Positions 36,572-44,904 of a stretch of DNA of 64,000 bases are shown piece by piece. How positions within the stretch are numbered: position 1 is the first letter of the stretch; each line of letters opens with the position of its first letter. The notes under the pieces were generated by a model. It was not told the DNA's origin. It made no database searches and worked only from the letters and a program-made list of their open reading frames with translations. The DNA lies in contig NZ_BJHU01000005.1 in NCBI RefSeq assembly GCF_005405905.1, positions 269,867 through 333,866 on the forward strand, in the 5' to 3' direction. This DNA is from Acidovorax sp. NB1 (GTDB taxonomy: Bacteria > Pseudomonadota > Gammaproteobacteria > Burkholderiales > Burkholderiaceae_C). Position numbers and translations under genes: made by a program.

Positions 36572-37923
36572 CCCCCCTGCCTGCGCCAGCCCCCATGCAC
36601 GAACGCTGCGACGTCCTCATCATCGGCGCGGGCCCGGCCGGCATGGCGGCAGCCCTGGCCGCTGCTCCCAGCGGTGCGGCCATCACGGTGGTGGACGACA
36701 ACCCCCAGCCCGGCGGCCAGATCTGGCGCGATGGCCCGCAGGTGGCCCTGCCCCCGCTGGCGCAGCAACACCGTACCGACCTTGCCCGACACCCCAACAT
36801 CCGCGTGCTGACCGGCACCCGGGTGGCGGGTCTGGGGGCCAGCCAGCCCACCGACAAGGCCCCCGCCCTGCTGCTGGAAGACGCGGACCGGGGCTGGACC
36901 CAGCACAGCCACCGCATCATCCTGTGCAACGGCGCACGCGAGCTGCTGTTGCCCTTCCCGGGCTGGACCTTGCCCGGCGTGACGGGCGCGGGTGCGCTGC
37001 AGGCCCTCATCAAGGCGGGGCTGGACGTGCGCGGCCAGCGCATCGTGATTGCTGGCACCGGCCCGCTACTGCTGGCGGCCGCCGCCACAGCCACACAGGC
37101 GGGCGCCACCGTGGTGCGCATTGCCGAGCAGGCCCCCTGGGCATCGCTCGCGCGCTTTGCGGCACAACTGCCACGCTGGCCAGCCAAGGCGCTGCAGGCG
37201 CTCACCTTGATCCACCCTGGCTTGCGCGCAAGCACCCATGTGCTGGAGGCGCAAGGCACCACCCAGGTGCAGTCCGTGCGGCTGCGCAAGGGCGTGCATG
37301 GAGAAGAAACCATCACCTGCGACCGCATCGCCTGCGGCTTTGGCCTCGTACCCAACACCCAGCTGGGCCAGCTGCTCGGTTGCACGCTGGGCGGACCGCT
37401 GAGCAGCGGCCTGGGCCTGGCGGTGGATGCGCAGATGCGCACCACGGTGCAGGGCGTGTTGGCGGCCGGGGAAAACACGGGCTTTGGCGGCAGCGAGCGT
37501 GCCCTGGTGCAGGGCGCGATTGCAGGCCATGTCGCTGCAGGTGTCGCAGCGGGCCACGTGCAGCAGGCCCAGGCATTGCGCGCACAGCTTGCGCGCTGGG
37601 AAGGTTTTGCCCAGGCGCTGCAGACTTCGTTTGTGCTGAACGAGCAGCTCAAGACCCTGCCCCGGCCCGACACCCTGGTGTGCCGCTGTGAAGACGTGGC
37701 CTATGCCGACCTGACAGCACGCCAGGGCTGGATCGATGCCAAGTTGCACACCCGCTGCGGCATGGGTGCCTGCCAGGGGCGCATCTGCGGTGCGGCCACA
37801 CAGCACCTGTTTGGCTGGGCCCCTGCCGCGCCCCGGCACCTGCTGGCCCCTGCACGCATTGCCACCCTGGCCGCCTGTGGCGGGCCTGCGCCGGAAGACG
37901 CCAGCGCAGCGCCGCCTGCCTGA
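36562..37923 (+). CDS. NAD/FAD-dependent oxidoreductase subunit (OoxA/HcnB-like) of D-hydroxyproline dehydrogenase
   Basis: This 453-residue protein starts at the ATG at 36562; a second ATG at 36595 is possible. It has CDVLIIGAGPAGMAAALAAA (FAD), QRIVIAGTGPLLLAAAATAT (second Rossmann) and VLAAGENTGFGGSERALVQG. A C-terminal BFD-like [2Fe-2S] site, TLVCRCEDVAYADLTAR and HTRCGMGACQGRICG, is shared with opine oxidase OoxA and HcnB. It overlaps the ferredoxin-like gene by 10 bases and is the third component of the dehydrogenase. Confidence 0.87.
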   Translation: MPLTPLPAPAPMHERCDVLIIGAGPAGMAAALAAAPSGAAITVVDDNPQPGGQIWRDGPQVALPPLAQQHRTDLARHPNIRVLTGTRVAGLGASQPTDKAPALLLEDADRGWTQHSHRIILCNGARELLLPFPGWTLPGVTGAGALQALIKAGLDVRGQRIVIAGTGPLLLAAAATATQAGATVVRIAEQAPWASLARFAAQLPRWPAKALQALTLIHPGLRASTHVLEAQGTTQVQSVRLRKGVHGEETITCDRIACGFGLVPNTQLGQLLGCTLGGPLSSGLGLAVDAQMRTTVQGVLAAGENTGFGGSERALVQGAIAGHVAAGVAAGHVQQAQALRAQLARWEGFAQALQTSFVLNEQLKTLPRPDTLVCRCEDVAYADLTARQGWIDAKLHTRCGMGACQGRICGAATQHLFGWAPAAPRHLLAPARIATLAACGGPAPEDASAAPPA

Positions 37924-37988
37924 GCGGCTGCGTTTTTACGCCCGAAGCGGCACCCCACCCCACAAGCAACAGGCATTCATCTTGCTTA

Positions 37989-38009
37989 CAAATATATCTA
38001 CCAGATATT
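37989..38009 (+). promoter_or_regulatory. Candidate operator, copy 2, with perfect dyad ATATCT-ACC-AGATAT
   Basis: CAAATATATCTACCAGATATT contains a perfect 15-base dyad (37994-38008) and matches 16 of 21 bases with 31809-31829. It sits in the 144-base gap before the TRAP genes, about 60 bases ahead of dctQ, within the only AT-rich island of that gap. Confidence 0.5.
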
Positions 38010-38067
38010 AAAAATCCAGCCTTACCAAGCCGCCTGTCCAAGCCCCTTCCACCCCGAGCACCGCACC

Positions 38068-38703
38068 ATGCCATCCACCCACAGCCCCGCCCCACCACCC
38101 GCTGCCACGCCGCGTGCACCTGTTCGCTGGGTGCTGGCGCTGTCTTCGCACATCCTGCGCACCGAGCGGCAGGTGCTCACCGGCCTGATGACGCTGCTGG
38201 TGCTGCTCATCCTGCTCAACGTGGTCACGCGCTACACCGGCATGCCCATCTATTGGGTGGACGAGGCGGCGGTCTACACCGTTGTGTGGCTGACCTTTGT
38301 GGGCGCCTCGATCATGACGCGGCTGCGCATGGACTTTGCCGTGACCATGCTGACCGACCACCTCGGCGCGCGGGGAGCCCAGGCGTTCAAGGTGGTGGCC
38401 ACATCCGGCGTGCTGCTGTTTGGCCTGGCCATGCTGGTGATGTGCTGGGTGTGGATGGACCCCATCGGCATTGCACGCTACGGCTTTGACGCCAAAGAGT
38501 TTGCGGCCGAGAGCTTCAACTTCCTCTACACCGAGCGCACCCAGACGCTGAACTGGCCCACCTGGGTGCTGCAGCTGATCCTGCCGATCTTCTCGGCCAC
38601 CTTCAGCGTGCATGCGCTAGCCAACCTGCTCGAAGACATGGGCGCCGCAGAGCGTGTGCAGCACGCAGGCTTTGACGTGGTCAACGCCGACGCCGTGAAC
38701 TGA
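38068..38703 (+). CDS. dctQ: TRAP transporter small permease (DctQ-type)
   Basis: This 211-residue protein has four predicted helices (TGLMTLLVLLILLNVVTRYT, YWVDEAAVYTVVWLTFVGAS, VVATSGVLLFGLAMLVMCWV and one near residue 170). The EA-x2-Y-x2-WL pattern is typical of DctQ. With DctM it forms the Na+-driven membrane unit of a TRAP importer. The genomic position points to hydroxyproline or a related imino acid as substrate. Confidence 0.9.
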   Translation: MPSTHSPAPPPAATPRAPVRWVLALSSHILRTERQVLTGLMTLLVLLILLNVVTRYTGMPIYWVDEAAVYTVVWLTFVGASIMTRLRMDFAVTMLTDHLGARGAQAFKVVATSGVLLFGLAMLVMCWVWMDPIGIARYGFDAKEFAAESFNFLYTERTQTLNWPTWVLQLILPIFSATFSVHALANLLEDMGAAERVQHAGFDVVNADAVN

Positions 38704-38735
38704 ACGCTCCCCTGCAAACCCACCGAGCCCCGACC

Positions 38736-40001
38736 ATGATCACCACCCTGTTCTTCCTCGCCGCCTTGATGGTGGGTGTGCCCATCGGCGTGTGCCTGTG
38801 CCTGTCGGGCGCGGTGTACATCCTCAGCATCGGCAGCCCGGTGCTGTTCCAGTCCTTCCCCATGCAGATGTTTGGTGGGGTGGACAGCTATGGCCTCATC
38901 GCCATTCCGCTGTTCATCCTGATCGGCGAAATCATGAACAGCGGCGGCATCACGCGGCGGCTGGTGGACCTGTCCATGGCCTTCATCGGCTCCGTCAAAG
39001 GCGGCCTGGCCTATGTGAACATCCTGGCCAACATGCTGGTGTCTTCCATCATCGGCTCGGCCACCGCGCAGGTGGCCATCATGTCGCAGGTCATGGTGCC
39101 CGAGATGGAGAAGCAGGGTTACGACAAGACCTTTGCGGCGGGCCTCACGGTGTATGGCGGGATGCTGGGCCCCATCATCCCGCCCTCAGTGATGTTTGTG
39201 GTCTACAGCGTGCTGGCCCAAGTGGCCGTGGGCGACATGCTGATTGCGGGCATCCTGCCCGGCGTGCTGCTCACGCTGCTGTTCTTTGTGGTGATCGCGC
39301 TCATGGGTTTTGTCTACAACTACCCGCGCAGCGAAAAGCGCACGCTGGCCCAGCGCGCACGCACCGTGGTGCAGGCCAGCCCCACGCTGCTCATCCCCAT
39401 CATCATCGTCGGATCCATCCTGAGCGGCGTGGCCAACCCCACCGAATCGGCCGCCGTGGGCGCGCTGGTCTCGGCGCTGGTGGGCCGGTATGTGACCAAG
39501 GAGTTCCGGTTCAGCGCCATGCCAGCCATCCTGCTGCGCTCGGCCATCTACTCGGCCATCGTGCTGTTTCTGGTGGCGGCGGCGGCCGTGTTCTCGTGGC
39601 TGCTGATCTACGGCAAGGTGCCGCAGATGGTGGCCGCCTGGGTGCAGACGGTGGCGCACGACCCGGTCACCTTCCTGCTGCTCACCAACGTCATCCTGCT
39701 GGTCATCGGCACGGTAATCGACGGCATCCCCGGCCTCATCATGACCGCGCCCATCCTGTTGCCGATTGCCACCGAGGTCTATCACATCGACCCGCGCCAC
39801 TTTGGTGTGGTGATCGTCGTCAACCTGGTGTTGGGGCTGATGACCCCGCCCGTGGGCCTGAGCTTTTTTGTCGCGTCGGCCGTCACCGGGGCCAAGCCCG
39901 GAAAGATGTTCATCGTGACCCTGCCGTTTTTCATCATCAGCTGCGTGGCGCTGGTGATGTTGTCGCTGTTCCCCAGCCTGTCGCTCGGCCTGCTCAAGTA
40001 G
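38736..40001 (+). CDS. dctM: TRAP transporter large permease (DctM-type)
   Basis: This 421-residue protein with about 11-12 helices belongs to the DctM family: GGVDSYGLIAIPLFILIGEI, GSATAQVAIMSQVMVPEMEK, YGGMLGPIIPPSVMFVVYSV and MTPPVGLSFFVASAVTG. It is the ion-coupled permease of the TRAP system, 32 bases downstream of dctQ. The length and motif order are complete. Confidence 0.93.
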   Translation: MITTLFFLAALMVGVPIGVCLCLSGAVYILSIGSPVLFQSFPMQMFGGVDSYGLIAIPLFILIGEIMNSGGITRRLVDLSMAFIGSVKGGLAYVNILANMLVSSIIGSATAQVAIMSQVMVPEMEKQGYDKTFAAGLTVYGGMLGPIIPPSVMFVVYSVLAQVAVGDMLIAGILPGVLLTLLFFVVIALMGFVYNYPRSEKRTLAQRARTVVQASPTLLIPIIIVGSILSGVANPTESAAVGALVSALVGRYVTKEFRFSAMPAILLRSAIYSAIVLFLVAAAAVFSWLLIYGKVPQMVAAWVQTVAHDPVTFLLLTNVILLVIGTVIDGIPGLIMTAPILLPIATEVYHIDPRHFGVVIVVNLVLGLMTPPVGLSFFVASAVTGAKPGKMFIVTLPFFIISCVALVMLSLFPSLSLGLLK

Positions 40002-40061
40002 CGGGGCATGCCGTCCGACAGATCCGTCCCCGTCCCAACGTTCTTTCACACGGAGTTCACC

Positions 40062-41084
40062 ATGACGACCCAGCCTGCCCGCCCAGTCTCCCGCCGCCAC
40101 TTCATCCAGAGCCACGCCGTGGCCGCAGCCGCCGTCACGGGGCTGGGCTTTCCAGCCCTGGTGCGGGCAGCAGATGCCAAGGAATTCCGCCTGGGCCTGA
40201 TAACGCCCGCAGGCCACTCCTGGAACCGCGCTGCGCTGCAGTTTGGCGAGGCGCTGAAGAAGGAAACCGACGGCCGCCTGAGCGTCACCGTCTTCCACTC
40301 GGGCCAGTTGGGCAACGAGGCCGCGATGATGCAGCAGCTGCAGTCCGGCGCGCTCGACATGGGCTGGATCCAGGCGGCCGAGCTGGGCTCGCGGGTGTCG
40401 AGCATCGCGGCCATCAACGCACCCTACCTCGTGCGCTCCACGCCCGCCGTGGCCAAGCTGGTCAAACACCCCGCCGCCACCAAGCTGCTGGAGGTGCTGC
40501 CGCGCGAGACCGGCACCATCGGCCTGGGCTGGGGCATCACCGGCATGCGCGCCGTTTTCTCCACCAAGGACATCAACCTGCCCACCGACATCAAGGGTAT
40601 GAAGCTGCGCATCAACCCCACGCCCGTGTACCGCGACTTTTATCAAATGCTGGGCGCCGCCCCCACGCCCATCCCCACACCCCAGGTGTTCGATGCGATG
40701 AGCAACGGCCAGGTGGACGGGCTGGAGGCCGACATCGAGTTCTCGTGGAACCAGCGCTTCGACAAGGTGGCCAAGACGCTGCTGCAGATGAATGCGCTGT
40801 TCATGCCGTTTGCTCCGCTGGTCTCCGGCCGCATCTGGCAAGGGCTGGACGCCAAGGACAAGGACATCATCCGCAAGCTGGTGGCCCAGTCGCTCGATGC
40901 GCAGATCAACGACATCGTGACCACCGAGGCCGGGCTGATCGAGAAGTTCAAGGGCACGTCCATCGCGTTCAAGACAGCATCGGCCTTCAACCCCGACAGC
41001 ACCATCCAGGAGTTTGACAAATTGTGGCTGCCCAAGGCACCGCAGATTGCCGAGCTGCGCAAGGCGGGCGCCAGCCTGGCCTGA
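40062..41084 (+). CDS. dctP: TRAP transporter substrate-binding protein (DctP-type)
   Basis: This 340-residue periplasmic protein starts at the ATG at 40062. The RRHFIQSHAVAAAAVTGLGF signal is Tat-like. The mature part starts KEFRLGLITPAGHSWNRAAL and contains FHSGQLGNEAAMMQQLQSGA and MKLRINPTPVYRDFYQMLGA (the conserved Arg that binds ligand carboxylate). It follows dctM by 60 bases, the usual companion arrangement in a P-last order. Confidence 0.92.
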   Translation: MTTQPARPVSRRHFIQSHAVAAAAVTGLGFPALVRAADAKEFRLGLITPAGHSWNRAALQFGEALKKETDGRLSVTVFHSGQLGNEAAMMQQLQSGALDMGWIQAAELGSRVSSIAAINAPYLVRSTPAVAKLVKHPAATKLLEVLPRETGTIGLGWGITGMRAVFSTKDINLPTDIKGMKLRINPTPVYRDFYQMLGAAPTPIPTPQVFDAMSNGQVDGLEADIEFSWNQRFDKVAKTLLQMNALFMPFAPLVSGRIWQGLDAKDKDIIRKLVAQSLDAQINDIVTTEAGLIEKFKGTSIAFKTASAFNPDSTIQEFDKLWLPKAPQIAELRKAGASLA

Positions 41085-41154
41085 TGGCAGCGGGGCCGCT
41101 ACCGCAAGCCACTAAGATGCGGTCCGCAACCCCGCTCCCCACACCCTGCTCCCC

Positions 41155-41829
41155 ATGACCACCCGCAGTGCCCCCACCCAGCGAGACCCCGCGCCCAAAC
41201 GGCGCGCGGCCGACGTGGCCTATGACGCCATCGAGGCCATGATCTCCACCCTGCAGCTGCAGCCCGGTTCGCCCGTGGTGGAGGCCGAGATTGTGGAAAG
41301 CACGGGCCTCGGCCGCACCCCCGTGCGCGAGGCGCTGCTGCGCATGGTCTCCATCGGGCTGATTGCGCAGCAGCCCCGGCGCGGGCTGCTGGTGTCGCAC
41401 ATCGACCTGGCCGACCACCTGGACGTGATCCAGACCCGCCGCGTGCTGGAGCGCCTGATCGCATCGTGCGCCGCGCGCCGCGCCACGGCACCGCAGCGCC
41501 AGGCCATCGTGCAGTGCGCCGAAAAGATGGTGGAAGCCGCCGCACGCGGCCACCTGGACGACTACATGCAGGCCGACCACGCGCTGGACGTGGTGGTGCA
41601 CCAGGCCAGCCAAAACCACTCGGCCGTCAAATGTGTGCAGCCGCTCATCGTGCAGTGCAGGCGCTTCTGGTATGCCTACCAGCACGAGGGCGAGGTGTCA
41701 GAAGGCGCACGCGCCCACATGCAGCTGGCCCAGGGCATTGCCAGCGGCGACGAAGCCCACGCCATGGCCGGGGCGGAGCAACTGATGGAGTACCTGGAAC
41801 GGTTTGCGCGCCGCATCATCGACCGCTGA
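41155..41829 (+). CDS. GntR family regulator (FadR/VanR-type C-terminus)
   Basis: This 224-residue protein has an N-terminal winged helix (AYDAIEAMISTLQLQPGSPV, then STGLGRTPVREALLRMVSIG) and an all-helical FCD domain. Typical members sense small carboxylates or amino-acid derivatives. As the last gene of the hydroxyproline locus it is probably the local repressor; the paired AT-rich motifs at 31809 and 37989 are its candidate sites. Confidence 0.9.
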   Translation: MTTRSAPTQRDPAPKRRAADVAYDAIEAMISTLQLQPGSPVVEAEIVESTGLGRTPVREALLRMVSIGLIAQQPRRGLLVSHIDLADHLDVIQTRRVLERLIASCAARRATAPQRQAIVQCAEKMVEAAARGHLDDYMQADHALDVVVHQASQNHSAVKCVQPLIVQCRRFWYAYQHEGEVSEGARAHMQLAQGIASGDEAHAMAGAEQLMEYLERFARRIIDR

Positions 41830-41870
41830 CGCGGGCTGCGACGGCCCTCTTCAGGCCCTGATTCAGGCTC

Positions 41871-41943
41871 TATTGCTATCCATTTAATAGCACAAAAGGC
41901 ATGCCCAGAGCGCGGTAACGGCCTAAAAACCTTCAAAAAATCA
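41871..41943 (+). repeat. Family A dispersed element, copy 4
   Basis: It reads TATTGCTATCCATTTAATAG, then AGAGCGCGGTAACGGCC, then TAAAAACCTTCAAAAAATC. It fills most of the gap between the convergent gntR and mocR genes. Confidence 0.8.
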
Positions 41944-41947
41944 CCCA

Positions 41948-43366
41948 TCACTCCGCCACCTGCTGCCCCAGCAGGATGCGCTGCTCCAGAAAGCGCCACA
42001 GCCGCTCGTCCTGGCTGAACGACACGTTGAACCGCAGCCAGCCTGTGGGGCGAGGCTCCACGAGAAACAGCTGGCCGGGGCCCAGCATGATGCCCGCGCC
42101 CGTGGCCTCCTTCGACAGCTCGGCGCTGTCGGGCAGATCAGGGTGGCGCGCCCATAGGTACATGCCTGCCTCGGGCTCATGGAACAGCTCGAAGCCCAGG
42201 CTCAGCAAGCGCCGCCCCACCGCACGGTGCGCCTCGGCCAGGCGCTCGCGCAGCGACTTGAGGTGCTTGCGCCAGCGGCCATCGGTCACCACGCCGAAGG
42301 TGATGCGCTCGGTAATCTCGGAGGACGTCAGGCCCGAAATCATCTTGAGCTGCACCAGTTCATCCAGCAGATCGCGCCGCGCCGCCACATAACCCGTGCG
42401 CAGGTTGGGCGAGATGGTCTTGGAGAAGCTGCCGATGTAGACCACGCGGCTGAGCTGGTCAAGGCTGGCCAGCGAGGGACGCACGGTCGAATCCATGTCG
42501 GCGTAGATGTCGTTTTCCACCAGCGCAAAACCATGTTGCTCGGCCAACTGCAGCAGGCGGTGCAGGTGCGCGACCGACGCCATGGAGCAGGTGGGGCTTT
42601 GCAGGCGCGGCTGGGTGAAGAACACCGTGGGCCGGTGCGCGGCCAGCAGCGCCTCCAGCGCGGGCAGGTCGTAGCCCGTGGGGGTGCGCGGCACGCCCAC
42701 CACCTGCGCTCCCGCAAAACGCAGCATGAAGTGCAGGTTGGGGTAGCCGGGGTCGTCCACCAGCACCACGTCGCCAGGCTTGACCAGGCGGCGTGCCACC
42801 AGGTCCAGCGCCTGGCTGGAGCCCTGGGTCAGCAGCACCTGCTCGGCATCCACCGCCAGGTGGTGCTCGGCCAGTGATTCGGCCACCACCATGCGCAGGG
42901 CCATATGGCCGTGGGGCAGGCCATAGCCGTCCAGCTCCGGGCCATCGGACGACAGCTGGCGCATGCTGCGCTTGACCGCATCGCCAAACAGCCAGTCGTG
43001 TGGCAGCCAGCCGCAGCCCGGCTTCATGGGCAGGTTGCGGTTTTCAAAAATTTGTTTGAGGTACCAGCGCGCATCAAAACGGGGCACCGGCCGCGCTGGC
43101 GCACCAGCCCCGGGCGCTGCGCCTTCGTCGCCCCGCCGCTTCACAAAAAAGCCCGCGTTGGCGCGCGACACCAGCCAGCCCTGCGCCACCAGGCGGTCGT
43201 AGGCCTCGACCACGGTGAACACGCTCACGCCATGCGCAGCGGCAAAAGCGCGGATGGACGGGAGCTTGCTGCCGGGTTTGAGCACCTGCCCAACGATCAG
43301 GCCCCGCAGCCCATCAACGATCTGGCTGACCAGCGGTGTCTGCAGGTCCGGGCTGAGAGTGAGCAT
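41948..43366 (-). CDS. MocR/GabR-type regulator (GntR helix-turn-helix plus aminotransferase domain)
   Basis: The ATG at 43366 gives a 472-residue protein. It has a GntR winged helix (KLPSIRAFAAAHGVSVFTVV) and a linker to about residue 100. A fold-type I aminotransferase domain follows, with PLP lysine in YIGSFSKTISPNLRTGYV and DDPGYPNLHFMLRFAGA. MocR proteins bind PLP and their amino-acid ligand and activate adjacent genes; GabR activates gabTD with GABA. Its divergent position to gabT supports this role. A longer in-frame start at 43411 exists but adds an unlikely segment. Confidence 0.88.
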   Translation of the reverse strand: MLTLSPDLQTPLVSQIVDGLRGLIVGQVLKPGSKLPSIRAFAAAHGVSVFTVVEAYDRLVAQGWLVSRANAGFFVKRRGDEGAAPGAGAPARPVPRFDARWYLKQIFENRNLPMKPGCGWLPHDWLFGDAVKRSMRQLSSDGPELDGYGLPHGHMALRMVVAESLAEHHLAVDAEQVLLTQGSSQALDLVARRLVKPGDVVLVDDPGYPNLHFMLRFAGAQVVGVPRTPTGYDLPALEALLAAHRPTVFFTQPRLQSPTCSMASVAHLHRLLQLAEQHGFALVENDIYADMDSTVRPSLASLDQLSRVVYIGSFSKTISPNLRTGYVAARRDLLDELVQLKMISGLTSSEITERITFGVVTDGRWRKHLKSLRERLAEAHRAVGRRLLSLGFELFHEPEAGMYLWARHPDLPDSAELSKEATGAGIMLGPGQLFLVEPRPTGWLRFNVSFSQDERLWRFLEQRILLGQQVAE

Positions 43367-43427
43367 CAGGAGGGGAAAAAAGGAGGCGAATTGTGCACCG
43401 GCTTGGCGCACACCAAATCAGGGATTG

Positions 43428-43484
43428 CCTGTACAGGATTCTAGACCTGCACAGTGCGCGCCAAACAGCGCTGCGCTGTACATG
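43428..43484. promoter_or_regulatory. Candidate MocR binding region with three CTGTACA-like repeats
   Basis: In the 190-base divergent gap I see CCTGTACAGG (43428-43437), CCTGCACAG (43446-43454, start-to-start 18 bases) and GCTGTACATG (43475-43484). MocR proteins typically bind pairs of direct repeats, so these are natural candidates. Confidence 0.45.
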
Positions 43485-43556
43485 GACGGTGTGTGGCGCG
43501 ACTTCCAGAATCCGCCCCATTCCTTCATTTCCTCGTCAACCACCACGCCGACCGCC

Positions 43557-44861
43557 ATGCAGCAAGACCGCCACTTCACCAACGCCGCCCTCCTCACCCG
43601 CCGCCACGCCGCCGTGGCCCGGGGCGTGGGCCAGGCCCATGACCTCTTCATCCAGAAGGCCCGCAACGCCGAGCTGTGGGATGTGGAGGGCCGCCGCTTC
43701 ATCGACTTTGCCGGCGGCATCGCCGTGCTCAACACCGGCCACCTGCACGCTGGTGTGATCGCCGCCGTGAAGGCGCAGCTGGACCTGTACACCCACACCT
43801 GCTTTCAGGTGGTGGCGTACGAGCCCTACGTGGAAGTGTGCGAGCGCCTGAACACGCTGGCCCCCGGCGCGTTTGCCAAAAAGAGCCTGCTGCTCACCAC
43901 GGGCGCTGAGGCCGTGGAAAACGCCATCAAGATCGCCCGCGCCTACACCAAGCGCCCTGGCGTGATCGCCTTCACCGGCGGCTACCACGGCCGCACCAAC
44001 CTCACGCTGGGCCTCACCGGTAAGGTCGTTCCGTACAAGACGGGGTTTGGCCCATTCCCGGGTGAGACATACCACGCGCTGTTCCCCAATGCGCTGCACG
44101 GCGTGAGCGTGGAGCAGGCGCTGCACTCGGTGGAGCTGATCTTCAAGAACGACATCGAGCCCGAGCGCGTGGCGGCCTTCATCGTCGAGCCAGTGCAGGG
44201 CGAAGGCGGCTTCTACGTCGCCCCACCCGAATTCATCAGCGGCCTGAAGGCGCTGGCCGACCGCTACGGCATTCTGCTGATTGCCGACGAAGTGCAGACC
44301 GGCGCAGGCCGCACCGGCACCTGGTTTGCCAGCGAACAGTGGCCCGTGGCGCCCGACCTGATCACCACGGCCAAGTCGCTGGCGGGCGGCTTCCCGCTGG
44401 CAGGCGTGGTGGGCCGGGCCGATGTGATGGATGCCCCCGCCCCCGGTGGCCTGGGTGGCACCTACGCAGGCAGCCCCGTGGCCTGCGCCGCCGCGCTGGC
44501 CGTGATCGAGGCCTTTGCGCAAGAAAGCCTGCTGGCCCGCAGCCAGGACATGGGCGCACTGCTGGTGCGCAGCCTCAAAGACACCGCAGCCAAGGTGCCT
44601 GCCATTGGCGACGTGCGCGGCCTGGGCGCCATGGTGGCGATTGAGTTGTTCGAGAACGGCGACCTCAGCCGCCCCGACGCCGCCCTGACCAAGCAGGTGG
44701 TGGCCGAGGCCGCGCGGCGTGGGCTGATCCTGCTGTCGTGCGGCACGCATGGCAATGTGATCCGCATCCTGGTGCCGCTGACCGCCTCGGACGAGCTGCT
44801 GCACGAGGGCCTGGCCATCCTGGCCGACAGCCTGGAGGCCGTGACTGCGGCCACGCACTGA
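43557..44861 (+). CDS. gabT: 4-aminobutyrate aminotransferase
   Basis: This 434-residue class III aminotransferase starts at the ATG at 43557 (MQQDRHFTNAALLTRRHAAV). It has WDVEGRRFIDFAGGIAVLNT, LLTTGAEAVENAIKIARAYT, ADEVQTGAGRTGTWFASE and DLITTAKSLAGGFPLAGVVG, with the PLP Lys in TAKS. It transfers the amino group of GABA (or 5-aminovalerate) to 2-oxoglutarate, giving succinate semialdehyde. It heads an apparent operon running through the ABC importer to gabD. Confidence 0.93.
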   Translation: MQQDRHFTNAALLTRRHAAVARGVGQAHDLFIQKARNAELWDVEGRRFIDFAGGIAVLNTGHLHAGVIAAVKAQLDLYTHTCFQVVAYEPYVEVCERLNTLAPGAFAKKSLLLTTGAEAVENAIKIARAYTKRPGVIAFTGGYHGRTNLTLGLTGKVVPYKTGFGPFPGETYHALFPNALHGVSVEQALHSVELIFKNDIEPERVAAFIVEPVQGEGGFYVAPPEFISGLKALADRYGILLIADEVQTGAGRTGTWFASEQWPVAPDLITTAKSLAGGFPLAGVVGRADVMDAPAPGGLGGTYAGSPVACAAALAVIEAFAQESLLARSQDMGALLVRSLKDTAAKVPAIGDVRGLGAMVAIELFENGDLSRPDAALTKQVVAEAARRGLILLSCGTHGNVIRILVPLTASDELLHEGLAILADSLEAVTAATH

Positions 44862-44904
44862 CATGCGCCCGGCCCTTCACTCCACCTACCAGGCACCGCC
44901 CGCC

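Noticed and set aside
38792..41017. 741-codon plus-strand frame overlapping dctM and dctP
   Set aside because: It is out of frame with two genes of clear TRAP families and has low-complexity Arg/Pro/His composition.
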